NCBI GenBank assembly: GCA_945900455.1
Contig: CAMDJH010000018.1
Coordinates: 1-41,205, forward strand
DNA length: 41,205 nucleotides
Origin: Akkermansia muciniphila
GTDB lineage: Bacteria; Verrucomicrobiota; Verrucomicrobiia; Limisphaerales; UBA9464
Reading direction: 5' to 3'
Below the pieces are notes generated by a model, which was not told where the DNA came from, searched no databases, and worked only from the letters and a program-made list of their open reading frames with translations. The position numbers were made by a program, and so were the translations under genes. Below, piece by piece: positions 37,448 to 41,205 of the stretch. Each line of letters opens with the position of its first letter. Within the stretch, counting starts at the first letter, position 1.

Positions 37448-38770
37448 TCACTTGGGCGGCGCACCGGATTTTCCCGTGAGCGGATCGAGCAAATTGCGGA
37501 GATCGGAATCGGGAGCGGCGTCGCGGATTCGGTGATCCGGCCCTACCGGCTTGTCATTCAATCGCCATTGGATCAGGCCCACGTCTCGCGGTGACGGCAT
37601 GCCCGCCGTATTCGGTTGAGAACGATAGCCGGTCCCAAAGGCTGTAAGCAAACTCCCGTCCGGCAATAAAACGGTCGAGGTCGCCTGGCTACTCGCCCAC
37701 CAAGCTTGCGGTCCCGGGCGGTTTTCGTTGGAACCTTTGCGATTGCCGACCCAGTTATGCAAAAGATAGCGGTGATCGAGATCCCAAGTCTCGCCGTGAT
37801 CGCGGCTGACGACGGCTTCAATCCCAAATTGAGGGAATCCCTCTTGAGAGTCGATGTATCCCTTTCGGACCACGTAAGTCATCACAATCTCACCGATGGG
37901 CAACCGCACCAGCGACGGATGGTGCCGCCCCCAAGTGTAAAGCTGGGTCACCGGGGACCAGTTGTGACCGTCGTCGGAGGAGATGGAAATTCCCAATCCT
38001 TCATAATGATCCAAGGTCTCGCCTTTCTTGCTCGTGGGAATATCGGTTCGACACGCTGCTACCAGGTGGCCGTTGGCTGCGCGCACCATCGCCACCTCGC
38101 TGACCTTCTCCCACTGAGGCACTCGCGTGGCCTTATTCCAAGTCTTCCCACCATCGAGGCTGGCTCGCAGGAATGCTTCTTGCCCGCCGTCCGTGGATCC
38201 CCGGTAGCCCGTTTCTATGACTCGAACGAGCTTGCCGGTTTTCTCATCGCGATCGACGAGGTACGGATCCCATTGATTCCACGCGCCGCCGTAAGGATTG
38301 GGGGGGATCGGCTCGGAACGCCATGATTGACCATAGTCTTGGCTGCTGCACCGTAATTTTCCTTCGACGCCGCAAACGATCTGACCGCCCCCGAGGTAGG
38401 TGAGCGCCACACCCACCAGATGTCGGGCATGGGGCGGTTCGGTCGGAACGACTGGATGGGGATTATCCCAGGTCGCACCCCGATCTTGGCTCATCAACAC
38501 CATCGGCCGATGGGGATAATCACAGCTCACCAGCATCAAGAGTCGGTCCTCCTCCGGCATGTAAATGAGGTACGGTACCGCGACGACACGATTCCAACTT
38601 TCGGTGACAATCTGAAGTCTAGCGGGCAGTCGTACACTGCCAGCCGGATCTCCCAGTCGCAGAACATCGTGAGCTCTCCATGTATCCGATCGGGTCGACA
38701 CTATCGTGCCCAAGGTTATCGGCAATATGACGGGGAGGAACCGAAACCAAGTCTTGATCAAAGTTTTCAT
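37448..38770 (-). CDS. Exported sialidase/BNR-repeat family glycoside hydrolase
   Basis: Signal peptide; Asp-box motifs SQDRGATW, SQDYGQSW, SLDGGKTW, SSDDGHNW, SRDHGETW. Confidence 0.88.
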   Translation of the reverse strand: MKTLIKTWFRFLPVILPITLGTIVSTRSDTWRAHDVLRLGDPAGSVRLPARLQIVTESWNRVVAVPYLIYMPEEDRLLMLVSCDYPHRPMVLMSQDRGATWDNPHPVVPTEPPHARHLVGVALTYLGGGQIVCGVEGKLRCSSQDYGQSWRSEPIPPNPYGGAWNQWDPYLVDRDEKTGKLVRVIETGYRGSTDGGQEAFLRASLDGGKTWNKATRVPQWEKVSEVAMVRAANGHLVAACRTDIPTSKKGETLDHYEGLGISISSDDGHNWSPVTQLYTWGRHHPSLVRLPIGEIVMTYVVRKGYIDSQEGFPQFGIEAVVSRDHGETWDLDHRYLLHNWVGNRKGSNENRPGPQAWWASSQATSTVLLPDGSLLTAFGTGYRSQPNTAGMPSPRDVGLIQWRLNDKPVGPDHRIRDAAPDSDLRNLLDPLTGKSGAPPK

Positions 38771-38827
38771 AATTTTATTGAACCGTCTGTGCACAGCCCG
38801 GCGCTAAATCACGCCAACGCATTCGCA

Positions 38828-39784
38828 CTAAAACAGGGTTGTGACCCCTTCTTCCAAAACGCGCAGCCGCCGGGTCAACCGCGCCGCCTCGACGGCATTT
38901 CGGAGCCGTCTCTCCGGTTCATCCAGGTCTTCGAAGGAGAGCTTGAAAGTGCCATAATGCATTGGTACCAGCCAACTGGCTCCCAGCTGGCCAAAAGCCT
39001 GCACCGCTTCTTCCGGTCCCATGTGCACCTGTCGGAAGGATTCCGGGTGGTAGGCGCCAATCGGCAAGAGAGCAAGCTCCGGACGCATCCTCTCGCCGAT
39101 CTCGGGGAATCCGTCAAAATAAGCCGTATCCCCGGCGTGATAAACTCGACGGCCCCGGTACTCGATGACGAATCCACCCCAACCCCGCTGATGGTCACGT
39201 AGTGTGCGGGCACCCCAGTGGCGGGCCGGCACCAGCGTTACTCGCCATTCGCCACTCCCAAAACTCTCCCACCACTTTAATTCGACAATCCGAGTAAATC
39301 CGAGAGTCCGGGCCAGGCTGCCACAGCCCCACGGCATCACCCCGATTTTCGGGGATGAAAGTTTCCGGAGAGTGGGTTTGTGGAAATGGTCAAAATGCGC
39401 ATGCGTCAGCAGGACCAAATCAATCGGTGGCAGATCTCGGAACCGCAATCCCGGGCGTTTCAACCGCTTTAGTAAAAAGAGCCAGTTCGCAAAATTGGGA
39501 TCGATCAGCATGTTCAATCCGTCGAACTGCACCAAAAAAGAAGCATGCCCAATCCAGGTGAGGGCCAACTGATTCCCTTCCAGTCGCGGAAATGCCGCCA
39601 TTTTGACGGACCCTGTGCGCCGCGTCCGCAGCGCCTTCCATACCATTTCCTGAAAAAAAGTCCTCGGGTTAAAGTGATTGCTGGGCGTCAGTTCCTTAAA
39701 CGACCGGGGGATCCTCCGCTTCCGGGGCTGACCGGCTGGTGCAGGAGAAGATTCCGGGTTCATGTTGTGCGTATCGCGTACCAC
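38828..39784 (-). CDS. MBL-fold metallo-hydrolase (NAPE-PLD/lactonase-like)
   Basis: LTWIGHASFLVQFDGLNMLIDPNF, VLLTHAHFDHFHKPTL (HxHxDH-like), YHAGDTAYFDGF, PMHYGTFKLSFE. Confidence 0.9.
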   Translation of the reverse strand: MVRDTHNMNPESSPAPAGQPRKRRIPRSFKELTPSNHFNPRTFFQEMVWKALRTRRTGSVKMAAFPRLEGNQLALTWIGHASFLVQFDGLNMLIDPNFANWLFLLKRLKRPGLRFRDLPPIDLVLLTHAHFDHFHKPTLRKLSSPKIGVMPWGCGSLARTLGFTRIVELKWWESFGSGEWRVTLVPARHWGARTLRDHQRGWGGFVIEYRGRRVYHAGDTAYFDGFPEIGERMRPELALLPIGAYHPESFRQVHMGPEEAVQAFGQLGASWLVPMHYGTFKLSFEDLDEPERRLRNAVEAARLTRRLRVLEEGVTTLF

Positions 39785-39942
39785 GAGTTCGCAGCCGAGG
39801 GAACTGAGAATGCGACCGAACGCGGAGCGAGGAAAGGCAACAAGGATCCATCAAATTCCGTGGGAACCCCTCGTGGCGCATCCTCGAGTCTTTGAATACC
39901 CCCAACCCCGGGCGCGTCGGACTCGAGAAGGAACACGTTACG

Positions 39943-40371
39943 ATGAATTCAAACCTGAGTCTCCTCGCCGCCGCGTCGCTTTCTGCCGCCGCCCTGACAC
40001 CCGCCGCCCGGGCCGGCGGCTGCGAATGGTCCACCGCCGCCAAGGTGTTTACGGGCCTCTTTGCGGCCCAGGTGGTCGCGGACATTGTCTGCCCGAGGGT
40101 CTATGCCTACCCAGCCGCGCCGGCGGTTGTCTCTGTCGCTCCGCCGGTAGTTTACGCCCCAGGGCCCGCCACCGTTGTGTATGCGCCGCCCGCCCCCACG
40201 GTAGTTGGTTACGGGTCCGGCCCGGTATTTGTCGCAGCTCCGGCTCCAGTTTACTATGCGGCCCCGCCGGTCGTATTTGTAGGGGGTCCCCGGTTCTACG
40301 CACCAGCAGCCCATTTTCACGGGGGCTACGGCCACGTTGCACACCGTCATGGACACGGACGCCCTCGGTGA
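39943..40371 (+). CDS. Small exported Ala/Pro/Val/Tyr-rich low-complexity protein
   Basis: Signal peptide MNSNLSLLAAASLSAAALTPAARA; then repeats of (A)PPVVYAPGPATVVYAPPAPTVV and a His/Gly-rich tail HFHGGYGHVAHRHGHGRPR. Confidence 0.7.
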   Translation: MNSNLSLLAAASLSAAALTPAARAGGCEWSTAAKVFTGLFAAQVVADIVCPRVYAYPAAPAVVSVAPPVVYAPGPATVVYAPPAPTVVGYGSGPVFVAAPAPVYYAAPPVVFVGGPRFYAPAAHFHGGYGHVAHRHGHGRPR

Positions 40372-40432
40372 AGATTCAGTCCCCAGCATTCCCGCCCGCC
40401 AGGTGTTCACAACATCGGTGGGTTTTCGGTTT

Positions 40433-41205
40433 TGAGCTCGATCCAATATCCGGGCATACTCCCGGCCTTGAGTAACTCCCAAGACCACCGCGAATCGTCG
40501 ACCCGAGCCGCCCGGGTAGCCGTGGATGGCCTCTTCTTTCGACTCGGACCGGAGAAATTCCACCCGAAAGGGATCACCTACGGCCCGCTCGCAGCGGATG
40601 CCACCGGGGTGGGATTCGGCCTTCACGACCAGACCGCCAACGATCTCGCCCTCATCCGAGACCTGGGCGCGAACCTGCTCCGAGTCTACGAAATTCCACC
40701 GCGTTGGTTTCTCGATCTCGCGCATGCGGCGGGGTTAAGAGTGATGGTCGACGCGCCGTGGAATAAATACCGGTGTTTCCTCGACAGCCAGGCCACCCGG
40801 GACAACGCGATCGAAGTCGTCCGTCGCACTGCCGAAGCCCTGGCCGGACATCCAGCGGCATTCGCCATTTCCGTGGTCAACGAAATCCCGCCGGAGATCG
40901 TGCGTTGGTCCGGACCCGCTGCGGTCGAAACGTTTCTCGACGAATTGGTGGCCGTTGCCAAAGCGGTGGATCCGGCTCTCCTCTGTACCTTCGGCAATTT
41001 TCCACCGACGGAGTTTCTGCAGCCTCGGTCCGTCGACTTCGTTTGTTTCAACGTTTACCTGCATCACCAGATTCCATTTGAAAAGTATCTGACCCGCCTG
41101 CAGATCCAGGCGGATTCGAAGCCCCTGATTCTCGGGGAGTGCGGAGTGGATTCGATCCGGGAGGGGGTCGATACCCAGGCAGCCATTTTGTCGTGGACCG
41201 TCGAA
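40433..41205 (+). CDS. GH2 TIM-barrel-like (beta-glucuronidase-like) protein, N-terminal part; runs off the window end
   Basis: Open frame: VDGLFFRLGPEKFHPKGITYGPL...DLALIRDLGANLLRVYEIPPRWFLDLAHAAGLRVMVDAPWNKY...AFAISVVNEIP (NE acid/base) ...PLILGECGVDS; start codon uncertain. Confidence 0.75.

Overview
GC-rich chromosomal window, probably from a Verrucomicrobiota-type genome. That lineage is inferred from protein family content (DUF1501, DUF5069, Gld-type ABC operon, HTTM, FHA proteins), not from a marker gene. It holds about 33 densely packed genes on both strands, mostly housekeeping (glyA, dus, carA, ECF sigma factor, polyprenyl synthetase, rsmD, lnt, tRNA-Ile2) plus accessory genes. The strongest candidate for an undescribed system is a three-gene plus-strand operon at 27179-29854. 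It encodes a carrier protein, a class II seryl-tRNA-synthetase-like amino acid:[carrier protein] ligase, and an MBOAT membrane acyltransferase. This layout resembles DltC/DltA/DltB, but an aaRS paralogue takes the place of the adenylation enzyme. Other points of interest: (i) two paralogous two-gene modules, each an uncharacterised small protein with a [R/H]HN..HPD motif followed by an HTTM (gamma-carboxylase-like) membrane protein, both joined by a 4-nt ATGA overlap; (ii) a single ORF fusing a YwlE-like phosphatase, RpiB and GlyA; (iii) a frameshifted phosphodiesterase pseudogene, a tRNA and a transposase remnant lying next to each other; (iv) several structured intergenic palindromic repeats. 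All calls come from reading the sequence and supplied translations; no database search was run.
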